A stretch of 26,041 nt of DNA, from the NCBI GenBank assembly GCA_050249455.1, contig JBFWQM010000056.1, positions 1 through 26,041 of the forward strand. The letters run 5' to 3'. Below, piece after piece: positions 7,836 to 16,017 of this stretch (its first letter is position 1; every line of letters starts with the position of its first letter). Position numbers and translations under genes: made by a program. The stretch is from JBFWQM01 sp050249455 (GTDB taxonomy: Bacteria > Pseudomonadota > Alphaproteobacteria > MPNO01 > VGEU01). The notes under the pieces are model-generated. The model worked only from the letters and a program-made list of their open reading frames with translations, had not been told where the DNA came from and searched no databases.

Positions 7836-8366
7836 TCACGCACCCGGCCCGGCGTCGCCCTTTGCAGGCATCCCGAACGGCGCGGCGCGGCCGGTCGCCA
7901 GGCACCAGATGTCGGCGACGTATTGCAGCACCAGGAGCCCGAAGCCGATCGGCAGCGACAGCGACGGCACCCACAGCTTGGGCGCCCAGATCGAGTTCTT
8001 GGTCTCGCCGGTCTCCCAGCGGTCCCACCACCAGTCGAAGCTGGTCCACAGGATCACCGCGCAGAAGGCGATCCCGATCAGCGCGGCGACCATGGCGAGC
8101 CCGTAGCGCGCCCGCGGCCCCAGGTAGTGCGGCAGGACGTCGACGTTGACGTGGCCGCGGGTCAACAGGACGTAGGGGCAGCCCAGGAAGGTGGCGGCGA
8201 CCACCGCGTATGTGACGAACTCGTTCTGCCAGATCGTGGCGATGCCGAGCACCGACCGCTCGACGATCGCGTCGGTGATGACCAGGATCGAGACCGCCAG
8301 CAGTCCCGCCGAGGCGACGCCGAGCGCGCGCGAAGCGAAGGCAACCGCACGGACGAAGGCGTCCAT
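7836..8366 (-). CDS. dctQ: TRAP transporter small permease (DctQ)
   Basis: 176-residue membrane protein with four hydrophobic helices (about 10-30, 48-68, 90-110, 135-158). It has the DctQ signature region WQNEFVTYAVVAATFLGCPYVLLTRGHVNVD, the usual R-G-H-V-x-V-D loop. It pairs with DctM in the inner membrane. The ATG at 8366 starts 11 nt after the dctP stop; no clear ribosome site is visible, so it may depend on coupling to dctP. Longer in-frame extensions upstream overlap dctP and are rejected. Confidence 0.92.
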   Translation of the reverse strand: MDAFVRAVAFASRALGVASAGLLAVSILVITDAIVERSVLGIATIWQNEFVTYAVVAATFLGCPYVLLTRGHVNVDVLPHYLGPRARYGLAMVAALIGIAFCAVILWTSFDWWWDRWETGETKNSIWAPKLWVPSLSLPIGFGLLVLQYVADIWCLATGRAAPFGMPAKGDAGPGA

Positions 8367-8377
8367 GGCGCGGGCGG

Positions 8378-9376
8378 CTACTGGACGGCCAGCGCCTTCT
8401 GGATCAGCGCGTCGCCGCCGGGGACCTTCTCGGCGAAGACCTTGTAGGAGGTCTGCTTGGCGACCTCGCGCCACTTGTCGAACTGGGCCTGCGTGAGCTC
8501 CGCCACCTCGACGTTCGCCTTCTTGAACGCCTCCACCATCTTGTCGTCGAGGCCGCGGGTCTCCTTCTCGAAATAGACCTCCGACTTCTGCGATGCGGCC
8601 TTGAGCGCGTCCTGCTGCGCCTTGGTCAGCGAATCGAACTTCTTCTTGGCGATAACCACGGGCTCGTACATGAACCACAGCGCGTTGTCGCCGGGCGCCG
8701 TGATGCACTTGATCTGCTCGTAGAGGCGGAACGACACGAAGCTGCCGGTGGAGGTGTCGGTCGCCTCGATCACGCCGGTCTGCATGGCGGTGTAGACCTC
8801 CGACGACGGGATCGAGACGATGGAGGCGCCGGCGCCGCGCCACATCTCGGCGAATGCCCGGCCGGCGGAGCGGATCTTGAGGCCCTTGAAGTCGTCGGGC
8901 TCGCGCAGGCAGCCCTTGCGCGAGCCGAACGCGCCGGCCAGCCAGGCATCGGCCAGGACGATGACCCCTTCCTTCTCCATGATCGCCTTGATGTCGGCCA
9001 TGAACGGCGATTTGTTGATGCGCTTGGCATGCTCGTGGTTCTTGATCAGGCCCGGCATCAGGGTGGCGCTGAACTCGCCGCGCCGGCCGGAGGCGTAGTC
9101 GAGCGGGAAGGCGGAGACGTCGAGCTGGCCGCGCACCAGCGCCTGCCACTGCTCGGTCGCCTTGAACAGCGATTCACCGGGATAGACCTCCATCTTCAGC
9201 CCGACGCCGGCCTTCTCTACCTCGCGGGCGATGATCTGCACCATCTCGTCGCGCACGTCGCCCTTGCCGCCGGGGAACTGGTGCGAGGCCTTCAGGACGA
9301 CGTCCGCCGCGCGGGCGTCGGAGACCGCCAGGGCGGCGGCGAGGATCAGCGAAACGGCGACGGTGCGTGCGCGCAT
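8378..9376 (-). CDS. dctP: TRAP transporter periplasmic solute-binding protein (DctP family)
   Basis: 332-residue exported binding protein. Signal peptide about 1-24 ending DARA-A. The DctP fold follows: VVLKASHQFPGGK at the start, FKGLKIRSAGRAFAEMW with the Arg-rich ligand strand, and MQTGVIEATDTSTGSF and FRLYEQIK in the second lobe. Members generally bind organic anions through a conserved Arg; the exact solute is not readable. The ATG at 9376 has GGGAG about 9 nt upstream and opens directly into the signal peptide; a frame extending to 9523 adds 49 residues with no signal character and is rejected. First gene of dctP-dctQ-dctM, with a candidate promoter at 9438-9466. Confidence 0.93.
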   Translation of the reverse strand: MRARTVAVSLILAAALAVSDARAADVVLKASHQFPGGKGDVRDEMVQIIAREVEKAGVGLKMEVYPGESLFKATEQWQALVRGQLDVSAFPLDYASGRRGEFSATLMPGLIKNHEHAKRINKSPFMADIKAIMEKEGVIVLADAWLAGAFGSRKGCLREPDDFKGLKIRSAGRAFAEMWRGAGASIVSIPSSEVYTAMQTGVIEATDTSTGSFVSFRLYEQIKCITAPGDNALWFMYEPVVIAKKKFDSLTKAQQDALKAASQKSEVYFEKETRGLDDKMVEAFKKANVEVAELTQAQFDKWREVAKQTSYKVFAEKVPGGDALIQKALAVQ

Positions 9377-9437
9377 GGCGGGGACTCCCAGCTCTCCCGG
9401 TTCCGGGCCTGCGCCGATGGCGCGGTCCTTGCGGGCG

Positions 9438-9466
9438 ATTAAATACGGCGGGGGAGACCGGCGCAA
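9438..9466 (-). promoter_or_regulatory. Candidate promoter for dctPQM
   Basis: Read on the minus strand: TTGCGC (9466-9461), 17-nt spacer, TTTAAT (9443-9438). It lies about 60 nt upstream of the dctP ATG in the 140-nt gap shared with the divergent DUF4142 gene. It is a pattern match only. Confidence 0.35.
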
Positions 9467-9516
9467 CTGCGGGCGCGGCTCGATTGCGCTATATCCGAAG
9501 CGGGAGATTAAAGACG

Positions 9517-10038
9517 ATGGCAATCCGAATGCGCGTTCTCGCCGGCGCCCTGGCCGCCGCGATGCTGGCCTGCCTCGCGGCCCTGACGCCGGCCGCTGCG
9601 ACGACGGAGGGCTATGTCGAGCAGGCGGCCCTGTCCGACCTCCTGGCGATCGAGACGGCGCGCATCGCCCTCGGGCGCGCCGATTCGGACGGCGTCAGGG
9701 AGTTCGCCCGGCAGGCGCTGGCCGACCGCACCGAAACCCTGCGCTGGCTGCGCGAGGCGACGGCGGCCGGCCAGCCGCCGGTGGCCGTGCCGCAGGCGCT
9801 CGACCCGGCACGGGCGGCGCTGGTGGCCCAGTTGCGCGACGTGGCCGGGCCCGACTTCGACCGCCGCTACCTCGACATCCAGATCCGCACCGGCGCCGCG
9901 ACGGTCGCGCTGCACCAGGCCTACGCGCAGGGCGGGCCGGTTGCGGCGCTGCGCGCCCTGGCGGAAGAGTCCGCCCGCGTCGTGCAGGCCCACGTCGAGC
10001 ATTTGCTGATGCTGGCCGGCGCCGTGCAGCCGGCCTAG
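9517..10038 (+). CDS. DUF4142-like exported helical protein
   Basis: 173 residues. Signal peptide about 1-27 (MRVLAGALAAAMLACLA, cleaved near AAA-TT). The mature part is mostly helical and resembles DUF4142 (ferritin-like bundle) proteins: an opening segment LSDLLAIETARIALGRADSDGVREFARQ is the usual S-x-E-x-G/A-x-L-A pattern with FARQ, and a later helix pair carries LHQAYAQGGPVAALRALAEE and VQAHVEHL. It is a periplasmic or membrane-associated protein; the family has no established biochemical role. The ATG at 9517 is preceded by GGGAG 10 nt upstream. A longer in-frame opening from 9367 overlaps dctP and is rejected. Its stop is 2 nt from the stop of the convergent dioxygenase. Confidence 0.8.
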   Translation: MAIRMRVLAGALAAAMLACLAALTPAAATTEGYVEQAALSDLLAIETARIALGRADSDGVREFARQALADRTETLRWLREATAAGQPPVAVPQALDPARAALVAQLRDVAGPDFDRRYLDIQIRTGAATVALHQAYAQGGPVAALRALAEESARVVQAHVEHLLMLAGAVQPA

Positions 10039-10040
10039 GG

Positions 10041-10913
10041 TCAGGCCGCGCGCTCCAGGCAGGTGACCCGGCGCATGTCGCGCGGGTGGACCGTATCGTC
10101 GAACGGCGTGCCGCGGTGCATGGTCGCCAGGTTGTCCCAGATCACGAGATCGCCCAACGCCCACTTGTGCCGGTAGACGAACGCCGGCTGCGTGGCGTGG
10201 GCCGTCAGCTCGTCCAGCAGGGCGCGCCCTTCGGCGTCGGGCCAGCCGACGACGCGCCGGGCGTGGGACGCGATGTAGAGCGACCGGCGCGTCGATCCGC
10301 GGCGCGCATGGACCAAAGGGTGGACGGCCGGCGGGCGCGTCGCCTGCTCCGCTTCCGACACCTCGGCGAAGCCGGCCAGCGCGCGCGAATACCAGATGGA
10401 ATGCTGCGCCGAAAGGCCGTCGATGCGCCGCTTCGTCGCCGCCGGCAGCGCGTCGTAGGCGGCGCGCATGTCGGCGAACTCGGTGTCGGCGCCGGCCGGC
10501 GGCACCGCGTGCGCGGCCAGGAAGGAAAACGTGGCGCGGTTGGCGTCGAACGACACGTCGGTGTGCCACAGCTGGTTGCCGCGGTTGAACAGCCGGCGGC
10601 GGTCGTCGTCGGGAAGTATCCGTCCGTGCTCGTCGAGGTTTCCGACGTCCACCAGCTCGGCGTAGGCGACCCGCCGCGTCTGGTTGCCGAGCATGGTCAG
10701 CATTTTCATCTGCTGCAGCGGCCCGAACCAGCCGCCGAAGGCGATGTGCTGCTCGTCGCTGAGCGGACGGGCACGGCGGAACACGACGACGCCGTTGTCG
10801 ATGATCGCGCTCTCGATCGCCGATGCCGTGGCGTCGTCGAGCGGCCGCTCGAGGTCCACGCCCGAGGCTTCGGCCCCGAACAGCGGGTGAAGCGGCTTGA
10901 GCTGCAGCGCCAC
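10041..10913 (-). CDS. TfdA/TauD-type Fe(II)/2-oxoglutarate-dependent dioxygenase
   Basis: 290-residue cytoplasmic oxygenase. The facial triad is H117-x-D119 (WHTDVSF) and H266 (TMHRGTPFDD). A basic pair R281/R282 (RDMRRVT) would bind the 2-oxoglutarate carboxylate. The motif spacing is close to that of TfdA (2,4-dichlorophenoxyacetate dioxygenase), which as established knowledge uses a H113/D115/H262 triad. Related clade members act on taurine, sulfate esters or hypophosphite, so the substrate is open. The start is GTG at 10913, set by a strong AGGAGG 6 nt upstream; a frame reaching 11060 adds an implausible basic leader. It is transcribed away from the CBS gene and the aromatic operon, 182 nt apart. 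A link to aromatic or aryloxy-acid breakdown is possible but unproved. Confidence 0.87.
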   Translation of the reverse strand: MALQLKPLHPLFGAEASGVDLERPLDDATASAIESAIIDNGVVVFRRARPLSDEQHIAFGGWFGPLQQMKMLTMLGNQTRRVAYAELVDVGNLDEHGRILPDDDRRRLFNRGNQLWHTDVSFDANRATFSFLAAHAVPPAGADTEFADMRAAYDALPAATKRRIDGLSAQHSIWYSRALAGFAEVSEAEQATRPPAVHPLVHARRGSTRRSLYIASHARRVVGWPDAEGRALLDELTAHATQPAFVYRHKWALGDLVIWDNLATMHRGTPFDDTVHPRDMRRVTCLERAA

Positions 10914-11095
10914 GGTTCGCCTCCTGCGGGTTCCGCGCCCGGACCTTAGCCGAACGCCGGTCGGCGTCAAACCGCGGCGGCGAATTTGAGCCCGGGGCAA
11001 AACATCGCGGCGATCGGAACAGGCTTCGCGGCGCTCCGTTTGGGATTTGTCGCCGGCCACATTGCGCCGGCGCCGTACAACGACAGGAGATGACG

Positions 11096-11527
11096 ATGAA
11101 GGTCAACGAAGTGATGACCCGCCACGTCTGCACCTGCAGCCCGGACCAGCCGATCCGCGACGTCGCCCGGCTGATGGCCGACATCGACGCCGGATTCATT
11201 CCCGTGGCGGAGAACGACCGCCTGGTCGGCACCATTACCGACCGCGACATCGCGCTGCGGGCGGTCGGCCGCGGCATGGGCCCCGACACCGCGGCGAGCG
11301 AGGTGATGAGCGCCGAAATCAAATACTGCTTCGATGACGAGGCGACGGAGCACGTCGCGAAGAACATGGCCGCGGCCAGGGTTCGCCGCCTGCCGGTCGT
11401 CAACCGCGACAAGCGCCTGGTCGGGGTCGTCCCGCTGGGCGACCTCGCCACCGGCGGCACCTCGCCTGCCCGCACGGGCAAGGCGCTCGAGGGCATTTCG
11501 CAGCGTGGCAACGGCGGCGGCGCATAG
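11096..11527 (+). CDS. CBS-domain pair protein
   Basis: 143 residues made almost wholly of two CBS motifs: about 3-58 (VNEVMTRHV, FIPVAENDRLVGTITDRDIALR) and about 68-119 (SEVMSAEIKYCFDDE, RRLPVVNRDKRLVGVVPLGDLA), then a short Gly-rich tail. Such Bateman modules bind adenine nucleotides and sense energy state or stress; stand-alone forms are common in alphaproteobacteria. The ATG at 11096 is preferred over the ATG at 11090 because the CAGGAG site ends 6 nt before it. It is the first plus-strand gene ahead of the Sel1 gene and the aromatic operon, but the gaps do not prove co-transcription. Confidence 0.9.
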   Translation: MKVNEVMTRHVCTCSPDQPIRDVARLMADIDAGFIPVAENDRLVGTITDRDIALRAVGRGMGPDTAASEVMSAEIKYCFDDEATEHVAKNMAAARVRRLPVVNRDKRLVGVVPLGDLATGGTSPARTGKALEGISQRGNGGGA

Positions 11528-11563
11528 GCTTGCGGGGCCGGCGGGGATGGGCGAAGGTGGGCG

Positions 11564-11962
11564 ATGCGTCCCCGCCCCGCCGCCGGCCTCCGCCGCCTCG
11601 CCGCGGCCTGCTGCCTCGCCGCGGCCGCGGCCGCGTCGGCCGCGGCATCGCCGCTGACGGACGGCCTCGACGCCTACGAGGAAGGCAGGTACGACACCGC
11701 GAGGGCCCTGCTGCAGGCCGCGGCCGATGACGGCTCGCCGGCGGGGCAGTTCTTCCTGGGCATCATGTACGCCAAGGCTCACGGGGTGGCGCGCGACCGC
11801 GTGGCCGCGCTGATGTGGCTGGGGCTGTCGGCTGGCAGCGGCTTCGCCATGGCGCGTCGCGCGCACGACGACCTCGCTGCCGCCATGACCCCCGCCGAGC
11901 GCGCCGCGGCCGCGGGGCGCGCCCGCGCGTGGCGCCCGGCCGCGCCGCGCCGCGACGAATAG
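11564..11962 (+). CDS. Small exported Sel1-repeat protein
   Basis: 132 residues: a signal peptide of about 28 residues (Ala-rich, cleaved near AAA-SP), then TPR/Sel1-type helices. One clear Sel1-like repeat covers about 55-92 (SPAGQFFLGIMYAKAHGVARD, AALMWLGLSAGSG), preceded by a degenerate TPR-like unit (AYEEGRYDTARALLQAAA). The C-terminus is Arg/Ala-rich. Such proteins usually act as protein-binding scaffolds; the partner is unknown. The ATG at 11564 follows a GAAGGTGGG stretch. It lies 36 nt after the CBS gene and 77 nt before the bicupin gene. Confidence 0.78.
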   Translation: MRPRPAAGLRRLAAACCLAAAAAASAAASPLTDGLDAYEEGRYDTARALLQAAADDGSPAGQFFLGIMYAKAHGVARDRVAALMWLGLSAGSGFAMARRAHDDLAAAMTPAERAAAAGRARAWRPAAPRRDE

Positions 11963-12039
11963 GCCCTTCCTCGGGCATTGCGCCCGGTCGCGATGGGTCG
12001 GACAATGGTGCATCGAACTTCGACGGGACCGGTGAAGCC

Positions 12040-13032
12040 ATGACCGACTTCCATGCCGCGATGGGTGCCGCGAGCGTTTCCGCCCTGTGGGAACAGGAGG
12101 GCGGCCGCCACAACGCGCCGCCGGAGCCGGCCCACCTGTGGTCGTGGGCGACGATGAACCCGCTGATCGACGACGCGGTGGCGCAGACCGACATGAACAA
12201 CGCCGAGCGCCGGGTGCTGGTGCTCGACAACCCGTCCTTCGCCGGGACCGAGCGGTTCGGCGCCTGCACCAACCTGACGGTCAACCTGCAGGTGCTGATG
12301 CCGGGCGAGAAGGCGCGGCCGCACCGCCATTCGATGAACGCGCTGCGCTTCGCGCTGGAAGGCGACGGGGCGGTCACCGTGGTCGAGGGCAAGCCGTGCG
12401 AGATGCTGCGCGGCGACATGATCCTGACTCCGGCATGGACGTGGCACGAGCACGAGCATGCGGGCCGCCAGCGCGCGATCTGGGTCGACGTGCTGGACGT
12501 GCCGATCCACCGCTACCTCGACAATTCCATCTTCGAGCCGGGCCCGGCGCACGACGTCGTCGAGCTGCCGCCGGAAGGCGCGTTCGCCGCCGCCGGCCTC
12601 GCGCCCGACACCCCGACCGCGGTCAAGCCGTACTCGCCGATGTTCCGTTATCCGTGGGACGCCACGGTGAGGGCGCTGGACGCCATGCCGGCCGCGGCCG
12701 ACGGCTCGCGCCGTCTGCGCTATGTCAACCCGGTGACCGGCGGGCCGATCATGGCGACCATCGACTGCTACGTCATGGGCCTCAGCCCCGGCCAGGCGAC
12801 CACGCCCTACCGCACCAACAGCAACGGCGCCTGCGTGGTGGTGGACGGCGAAGGCACCACCACCGTCGGCGAGACCACGTTGCGCTGGGGGCCGAACGAC
12901 ATCTTCACTCTGTCGCACAACCAGTGGATCAGCCACACCGCGACCGGCGGCAAGCCGGCGCGGCTGTTCCTGATCACCGACCGGGAGATGCTGAAGCGGC
13001 TCGATCTCCTGCGCGAGGAGTTCCGCGCCTGA
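12040..13032 (+). CDS. Gentisate 1,2-dioxygenase-like bicupin
   Basis: 330 residues with two cupin domains. Domain 1 (about 80-150) keeps the iron ligands H95 and H97 (RPHRHSMNALRFALEG) and H136 in WTWHEHEH. Domain 2 (about 240-310) has the cupin fold (VVDGEGTTTVGE, LRWGPNDIFTLS) but reads PYRTNSNG where a second His-x-His would stand, so only the first site should hold Fe(II). Gentisate dioxygenase opens gentisate between C1 and C2 to maleylpyruvate; related bicupins act on salicylate or 1-hydroxy-2-naphthoate. The ATG at 12040 follows GGTGAAG, and the frame extending to 11815 overlaps the Sel1 gene. It heads a co-directional run with an ABC importer and a flavin hydroxylase, which supports aromatic-acid catabolism. 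Maleylpyruvate isomerase and fumarylpyruvate hydrolase genes are not seen. Confidence 0.88.
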   Translation: MTDFHAAMGAASVSALWEQEGGRHNAPPEPAHLWSWATMNPLIDDAVAQTDMNNAERRVLVLDNPSFAGTERFGACTNLTVNLQVLMPGEKARPHRHSMNALRFALEGDGAVTVVEGKPCEMLRGDMILTPAWTWHEHEHAGRQRAIWVDVLDVPIHRYLDNSIFEPGPAHDVVELPPEGAFAAAGLAPDTPTAVKPYSPMFRYPWDATVRALDAMPAAADGSRRLRYVNPVTGGPIMATIDCYVMGLSPGQATTPYRTNSNGACVVVDGEGTTTVGETTLRWGPNDIFTLSHNQWISHTATGGKPARLFLITDREMLKRLDLLREEFRA

Positions 13033-13055
13033 GCCGCCGCGCAAGGGAGCCCGCC

Positions 13056-13085
13056 ATGGGCCGTACCGCCGCCGCAAGCGCGTAG
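13056..13085 (+). other. Nine-codon mini-ORF with a strong ribosome site
   Basis: ATG at 13056 through TAG at 13083-13085, encoding MGRTAAASA. AAGGGAG lies 6 nt upstream, a better site than the ABC ATPase gene has. Its stop is 7 nt before the GTG start of that ATPase, so it could couple translation into a gene that lacks its own site. Alternatively it is the eroded start of a lost gene, or chance. Confidence 0.35.
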
Positions 13086-13092
13086 GCGCCGC

Positions 13093-14220
13093 GTGCAGGG
13101 TCCAGACGGCCGCCCGGACGCGGCCGCCGCCGATGTCCTCGTCATCGCCGGGCTGTCGAAACATTTCGGCCGCTTCGCGGCGGTCGACCGCGTCGACCTG
13201 GCGGCGCGTCACGGCGAGATCCTGGCGCTGCTCGGCCCGTCGGGCTGCGGCAAGACCACCCTGCTGCGCCTGGTCGCCGGGCTGGAACGGCCGTCCGCCG
13301 GCGCGATCGCGTTCGACGGCCGCCTGTTCGCCGATGCGGCCGCGGCGATCTACCTGGCGCCGGAGAAGCGCAACGTCGGCATGGTCTTTCAGTCCTATGC
13401 GCTGTGGCCGCACATGACGGTGGCCGAGAACGTCGGCTATCCCCTGCGCATCCGGGCGATCGGCCGCGCGGAGATCGCCGGCCGGGTCGGCGCGGTGCTG
13501 GCGCTGATGGGCCTGGAGGCGCTGGCCGACCGCGGCATCCCGCAGCTTTCCGGCGGCCAGCAGCAGCGGGTCGCGCTGGCCAGGGCGCTGGTCTACGAGC
13601 CGGCGCTGATGCTGTTCGACGAGCCGTTCAGCAACCTGGACGCCCATCTGCGCGCCCAGATGCGCCACGAGCTGAAGGCGCTGCGGCGCAAGGTCCACAT
13701 GACCGGGCTGTTCGTCACCCACGACCAGGTCGAGGCGCTGAGCATCGCCGACCGGGTCGCGATCATGCGCGCCGGGCGCATCGAGCAGGTGGGCCCGCCG
13801 ACCGAGGTCTACCGCCGGCCGGCCAACCGCTTCGTGCGCGACTTCCTGGGCAAGGCGGTCGTCCTGCACGGCGTCGTCGCCGGCCGCGAGGCCGCCGGCG
13901 TCGCCGTCCGGCTCGACGGCGGCCCCGACGTCCTGACCTGCAGCGGCGACGGGGCGGGCGCCGTCACGGCCGGCGACCGGGTCGAGCTCTCGATCCGCCC
14001 CGAGCAGGTGCATCTGACGGCGGACGCCGGCCCCCGCAACGCGCTGGCCGGGACGGTCGAGGACCTGCTGTTCACCGGCGCCGCGTTCGAGGCGCGCATC
14101 CGCCTCGGCGGGCAGTCGGTCACCTTCGACCTGCCGCCCGACGGCGACTGGCGCGAGGGCCAGCGCATCGCGCTCGGCTTCGACCCGGCGGCGCTGTCGG
14201 TGTGGCGCGAAGGCGCATGA
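13093..14220 (+). CDS. ABC transporter ATP-binding protein (Fe3+/polyamine/POPT type, with TOBE domain)
   Basis: 375-residue importer ATPase. Walker A GPSGCGKTT at 48-56, Q-loop Q100 (FQSYALWPHMTV), signature LSGGQQQR at 152-159, Walker B LMLFDEP with D176/E177, H-loop H210 (VTHDQ). About 240 residues of nucleotide-binding domain are followed by a TOBE-type C-terminal domain (about 280-370). This is the FbpC/PotA layout. The GTG start at 13093 lacks a clear ribosome site, and the mini-ORF ahead of it may help. Its last codons overlap the permease start (ATGA). Database names for this family often say iron or spermidine, but the operon suggests an aromatic or other organic acid. Confidence 0.93.
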   Translation: MQGPDGRPDAAAADVLVIAGLSKHFGRFAAVDRVDLAARHGEILALLGPSGCGKTTLLRLVAGLERPSAGAIAFDGRLFADAAAAIYLAPEKRNVGMVFQSYALWPHMTVAENVGYPLRIRAIGRAEIAGRVGAVLALMGLEALADRGIPQLSGGQQQRVALARALVYEPALMLFDEPFSNLDAHLRAQMRHELKALRRKVHMTGLFVTHDQVEALSIADRVAIMRAGRIEQVGPPTEVYRRPANRFVRDFLGKAVVLHGVVAGREAAGVAVRLDGGPDVLTCSGDGAGAVTAGDRVELSIRPEQVHLTADAGPRNALAGTVEDLLFTGAAFEARIRLGGQSVTFDLPPDGDWREGQRIALGFDPAALSVWREGA

Positions 14221-15962
14221 GCGTGCGCACCGCCGCGGCCGGAGACGGGCAGGCCTACGCCCGCATCGTGCGCGCCTGGCGCGCGCACGGCGGCGAGGCG
14301 CCGATCGTGCTCCTGGTCCTGGTGTTGGGCTTCCTGGTGCTGTACCCGATCGGGTCGGTGGTGCTGAACAGCGTGATCCCGGGCGGCGCGCTGGACAGCG
14401 TCGGGATCGCCGCCTGGGGCACCGCGTTCGCCGACCCCGGCCTCGCCGAATCGATCGTCAACACGCTCAAGGTGGTGGGCGCGACGCAGGCGATCGCCCT
14501 GCCGCTCGCCATCGTGATCGCCTGGCTGCTGGGCCGCACCGACGTGCCGTATGCCGGGCTGATCGAGTTCGGCTTCTGGGTGATGTTCTTCCTGCCGGCG
14601 CTCGGCGTCACCACCGGGTGGCTGCTGTTCTTCGATCCGCAATACGGGCTGGCGAATGCGTGGCTGGTCGATCTTGGCATCGTCGAGACGGCGCCGTTCG
14701 ACCTCTATTCCTTCTGGGGCATCGTCTTTGTCCACCTGACGACCTACGCCATCGCGGTCAAGGTGATGCTGCTGACCCCGGCATTCCGCAACCTGGACGG
14801 CGCGATCGAGGAGGCCTCGCGGATCTGCGGTGCCGGCGCGCTCGCCACGCTGGTCCGCGTAGTGGTGCCGATCATGACGCCGGCGATCCTGGTGGTGTTC
14901 CTGATGTCGGTGATCCGCGGGCTGGAGGCGTTCGAGATCGAGCTCTTCCTCGGCGTGCCGATCGACTTCCGCGTCTACAGCACGAAGATGTACCTGATGA
15001 TGGCGCAGGATCCGCCGCGCTATGCCGAGGCGAGCGTGCTCGCGACCTCGATCCTGGTGCTGATGCTGCCGCTGATCGTGCTGCAGCGCTGGGCGTCGTT
15101 GCGACGCAGCTATGTCGTGCTGACCGGGCGGTCGTCGGGGCGCAAGGTCCGGCTGGGGCGCTGGCGCTGGCCGGTGTTCGCCGCGCTCGTGCTGGTGGTG
15201 TGCGCGATCAGCCTGCTGCCGCTCGGGCTCCTGGTGATGGGCAGCTTCATGACCCTGTTCGGGTTCTTCGGACTGCCCGAGATGTGGACGCTCGACCACT
15301 GGCGCGAGGCGCTGGGCGACGTCACCTTCGTCAACAGCTTCCAGAACATGCTGTGGCTCGGCTTCGGCACCGCCATCCTGGCCGTCCTGTGCTACGCGGT
15401 GGTCGCCTATTGCAGCGTGCGCGCCAGGAGCCGCTGGCGCGCGCCGCTCGACATCCTGTCGTGGCTGCCGCTGACCATCCCGGGGGTGATCCTGGGCTTC
15501 GGCTACCTTTTCATGGTGCTGCAGGTGCCGCTGTTCACGCCGCTCTACGGCACCGTCGCGGTGATGGTGCTGGTCGGCTTCCTGGCCGCGATGACGCTCG
15601 GAGTCCAGGTGATCAAAGTCCACATGCTGCAGCTCGGCGCCGAGGTCGAGGAGGCCGGGCGGGTCGCCGGCGGCTCGTGGATGCGCACCTTCCGCTCGAT
15701 CGTCATCCCGCTGACCGTGCCGGCGCTGGCGGTCGTGGGCGTGCTGGTCTTCGCCGGCACGATCCGCCAAGTCAGCACCATCATCCTGCTGTCCACCGGC
15801 GCGACGCGCCCCTTGTCGGTGCTGCAGATCGAATTCCTGACCGAGGGCAACCTGGGACCGGCCGCGGTGGTCGGCACCGTGATTGTCCTGATCAGCCTGG
15901 TCGCCGCCGCGGTGGTGCGCCTGGTCAGCGTCCGCTTCGGCATCCAGGCGCGCGAAGGGTGA
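14217..15962 (+). CDS. Fused double ABC permease (FbpB/ThiP-like, two MetI domains)
   Basis: 581 residues with two copies of the binding-protein-dependent permease domain, so one chain supplies both halves of the channel, about 12 helices in all. Each half carries an EAA-type coupling loop: EEASRICGAGALATLVRVVVP near 200-220 and EEAGRVAGGSWMRTFRSIVIP near 480-500. The N-terminal tail is soluble and helix 1 begins near residue 28. The ATG at 14217 overlaps the ATPase stop by ATGA, typical of tightly coupled operon genes. It should work with the ATPase before it and the binding protein after it. The fused architecture is the norm for Fe3+- and thiamine-type importers. Confidence 0.93.
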   Translation: MSVRTAAAGDGQAYARIVRAWRAHGGEAPIVLLVLVLGFLVLYPIGSVVLNSVIPGGALDSVGIAAWGTAFADPGLAESIVNTLKVVGATQAIALPLAIVIAWLLGRTDVPYAGLIEFGFWVMFFLPALGVTTGWLLFFDPQYGLANAWLVDLGIVETAPFDLYSFWGIVFVHLTTYAIAVKVMLLTPAFRNLDGAIEEASRICGAGALATLVRVVVPIMTPAILVVFLMSVIRGLEAFEIELFLGVPIDFRVYSTKMYLMMAQDPPRYAEASVLATSILVLMLPLIVLQRWASLRRSYVVLTGRSSGRKVRLGRWRWPVFAALVLVVCAISLLPLGLLVMGSFMTLFGFFGLPEMWTLDHWREALGDVTFVNSFQNMLWLGFGTAILAVLCYAVVAYCSVRARSRWRAPLDILSWLPLTIPGVILGFGYLFMVLQVPLFTPLYGTVAVMVLVGFLAAMTLGVQVIKVHMLQLGAEVEEAGRVAGGSWMRTFRSIVIPLTVPALAVVGVLVFAGTIRQVSTIILLSTGATRPLSVLQIEFLTEGNLGPAAVVGTVIVLISLVAAAVVRLVSVRFGIQAREG

Positions 15963-16017
15963 GCCCGGGCCTGCGCTCGGCTATGATCGGGCAACGAATC
16001 CAGCAGGGAGACGAACC

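Noticed and set aside
6520..8106. Plus-strand 528-codon frame opposite dctM and dctQ
   Set aside because: Gln/Asp/His-rich shadow of a hydrophobic membrane protein read on the other strand.
9508..11511. Minus-strand 667-codon frame spanning DUF4142, dioxygenase and CBS genes
   Set aside because: It crosses three well-supported genes, two on the other strand, and has no recognisable domain.
13404..14216. N-terminal extension of the permease to an 852-residue protein
   Set aside because: The extension is an out-of-frame reading of the ABC ATPase; the ATGA overlap at 14217 marks the true start.
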